Positions 23,930 to 25,583 of a DNA stretch of 25,583 bases are shown piece by piece; the stretch's first letter is position 1; each line of letters opens with the position of its first letter. The DNA comes from DATJXG01 sp035500455 (GTDB taxonomy: Bacteria > Acidobacteriota > Terriglobia > Terriglobales > Acidobacteriaceae), in assembly GCA_035500455.1 (NCBI GenBank), contig DATJXG010000193.1:1-25583 (forward strand), given 5' to 3'. Position numbers and translations under genes: made by a program. The notes beneath the pieces are model-generated. The model worked only from the letters and a program-made list of their open reading frames with translations. It was not told where the DNA came from and searched no databases.

Positions 23930-25583
23930 CTATACGTTGGCCTTGAGCATCTGCTCGGCATGTTTGCGGGAAGTTTCCGTGAGCTTCGCGCCGCTCAGCA
24001 TGCGGGCGACCTCCTCGGTGCGCTCGTTGCCTTCGATGCGTCGGATGGTCGTGCGCGTGCGCCCCCCGGAATCCTTCTTCTCGATCAGGTAATGGTGGTC
24101 GGCGAAGGTGGCGATTTGCGGCAGATGGGTTACGCAGAGAACCTGGTTGGCGCGGGCGAGCGACTTCAGCTTCTTGCCGACTGCTTCGGCGGCCCGGCCG
24201 CCGATGCCGGTGTCGATTTCGTCGAACACCAGCGTGCGCTGGGCGGCATTTCTTGCGCTCGCGGGCGAGGGCGCCCGCGCCACATTCTTCTTGCCGCCTT
24301 CGACGCTGGCTTTCAGCGCCAGCATGACGCGCGACAGTTCGCCTCCCGATGCGATCTGCTCCAGCGGGCGTTGCGGCTCGCCCGGATTGGTGGATATCAG
24401 GTACACGACTTGGTCGAAGCCGGCGGCGGTCCAGTTCCCTTCTTCGTCGGTACCGCACACCTCGATGTGGAAGCTGCTCTTCATCGCCAGGTCGTTGATT
24501 TCGGCTTCCACCAGCTTTTCCAGCTTGCGGGCGGCTTCGTAGCGCTTCTTCGAAATCGCGCGCGCGAGCCGCAGATACTCTTCTCCTGCCTGGGCAAGTT
24601 GTCCGCGCAACTCGCGCAACGTTTCATCTTTGTTCTCCATCTCCGCGAGCTTGCGCGTGGCCTCGGCGCCGAACTGGATCACATCCGCCAGCGTCGGCCC
24701 ATATTTCCGCTTCAGGCGGTCGATCGCCGCCAGGCGGTCCTCCACTTCCGCCAGGTGCTCCGGCGAAGCTTCGATCCCGCCGGCATAGTCGCGAAGGCTT
24801 GCGCCTACATCTTCCACGCTGATGCGGGCCACATCCATTGCTGCCAGGGCCTCCTGGAACTTGGGCTCATAGCGGACCAGTTCTTCAAGATGTTTTTGCG
24901 CGGCCCGCAGCGAAGCCGAAGTGGACGACTGGCCTTCATACAGCAGATCGAAAGCGTTCATCGCCGCGTTGTAGATTTTCTCGGCGTTAGCCAGCACCCG
25001 CTTTTCGGTTTCCAGGCGCTCGTCTTCGCCCGGCTGGAGCCTGGCTTCCTCGATCTCGCGTTTCTGAAAGCTCCACAGATCGAGCAGTCGCAGGCGGTCC
25101 TGCTCGTCGCGCTCGAGTTCCGTGATGCGGCCGGCTATTTCCTTCCACTTGCCGAATGCCTCGCTCACCGCATCGAACTGGCTCCCGGCGAAGGCATCCA
25201 GCAGTGCCAGGCGCGCGGCAGCGTCGAACGAGAGCAGCGATTCATTCTGCGCGTGGATGCTGGCGAGATAGGGCGCAAGCTGCCGCAGAACCGCCACCGT
25301 CGCCGGCTGATTGTTGACGAACACACGCCCCTTGCCGCCGGCGGCTATCTCGCGCCGCAGGATCAGGGAATCGTCTTCCCAGTCAATGCCGTTGGTTTCC
25401 AGGATCTTCGAGGCCCGCTTCTCCGCGCCGCTCTCCACCTCAAACACCGCCGAGATCACGGCGCGCTCCGCCCCGGTGCGGATGACATCAGTGGAAGCCT
25501 TCTCGCCGAGCAGCAACGCCAGCGCGTCAATGAGAATAGACTTCCCGGCGCCAGTTTCGCCGGTCAGCAGATTCAACCCAGCC
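23930..25583 (-). CDS. recN: DNA repair protein RecN (5' end outside the window)
   Basis: SMC-like ATPase that acts early in double-strand-break repair and recombination. Walker A LTGETGAGKS is at the visible N-terminal end; the roughly 25 residues before it that RecN normally has lie beyond 25583, so the gene is cut by the window edge. A long coiled coil with an intervening hinge region (visible residues about 150-360) follows. The C-terminal signature is ASGGELSRVMLALK, Walker B LVFDEIDTGIGG, and the switch region CVTHLPQIA. Compared with the RecN sequences I recall, about 15 extra residues (GKKNVARAPSPASARNAAQ region) separate the signature and Walker B. It is upstream of menC on the same strand. 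Confidence 0.95.
   Translation of the reverse strand, partial: AGLNLLTGETGAGKSILIDALALLLGEKASTDVIRTGAERAVISAVFEVESGAEKRASKILETNGIDWEDDSLILRREIAAGGKGRVFVNNQPATVAVLRQLAPYLASIHAQNESLLSFDAAARLALLDAFAGSQFDAVSEAFGKWKEIAGRITELERDEQDRLRLLDLWSFQKREIEEARLQPGEDERLETEKRVLANAEKIYNAAMNAFDLLYEGQSSTSASLRAAQKHLEELVRYEPKFQEALAAMDVARISVEDVGASLRDYAGGIEASPEHLAEVEDRLAAIDRLKRKYGPTLADVIQFGAEATRKLAEMENKDETLRELRGQLAQAGEEYLRLARAISKKRYEAARKLEKLVEAEINDLAMKSSFHIEVCGTDEEGNWTAAGFDQVVYLISTNPGEPQRPLEQIASGGELSRVMLALKASVEGGKKNVARAPSPASARNAAQRTLVFDEIDTGIGGRAAEAVGKKLKSLARANQVLCVTHLPQIATFADHHYLIEKKDSGGRTRTTIRRIEGNERTEEVARMLSGAKLTETSRKHAEQMLKANV

Overview
The window is a bacterial chromosome segment, GC-rich (I estimate about 60%) and densely coded, with no tRNA, rRNA, CRISPR array, transposase or phage gene that I can see. 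The gene mix points to Acidobacteriota (Terriglobia-like): SYLF lipoprotein, beta-propeller 'lactonase-family' lipoprotein, bactofilin, YqjD/YqjE-like membrane operon, MenC of the NSAR type, several large PAS histidine kinases, and clade-typical secreted proteins of unknown function. This placement is an inference from gene content, not from a marker gene.

Region 1 (about 1-7206, all +) is a signal-transduction cluster. It holds a membrane PAS-PAS histidine kinase, a second kinase whose N-terminus is an ethylene-receptor-type transmembrane domain, a small Rcp1-like response regulator and a hybrid kinase (REC-PAS-HisKA-HATPase-REC). The second kinase keeps every residue I recall as required for ethylene binding in plant ETR1, with identical spacing. 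It sits directly before the response regulator, so the two are probably partners.

Region 2 (about 7250-13200) is an envelope or secreted-protein area. It contains a secreted metallophosphoesterase, a SYLF lipoprotein, an unknown secreted protein, a tightly overlapping three-gene membrane operon (YqjD/ElaB-like, YqjE-like, DUF3618-like) and a beta-propeller lipoprotein.

Region 3 (13361-16390) is a Cpx-like envelope-stress module. Kinase and OmpR-family regulator genes on the minus strand are divergent from a Spy/CpxP-like periplasmic protein. The 216-nt intergenic region holds one perfect and one near-perfect match to the CpxR box GTAAA-N5-GTAAA. A strong hairpin terminator follows spy, and then an unannotated 37-aa membrane miniprotein.

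Region 4 (16447-20173, all +) has an MsbA/BmrC-type ABC exporter whose catalytic-glutamate position is Asp, a SAM methyltransferase and a geranylgeranyl-reductase-like FAD oxidoreductase. Region 5 (20314-25583) has a second methyltransferase, a bactofilin, an unknown secreted protein, menC and the 3' part of recN.

Three long imperfect hairpins built from short tandem units (CCTTCGTGnn or CTTTGCGnn) sit at three of the four convergent gene junctions. They look like a dispersed bidirectional-terminator or REP-like element.
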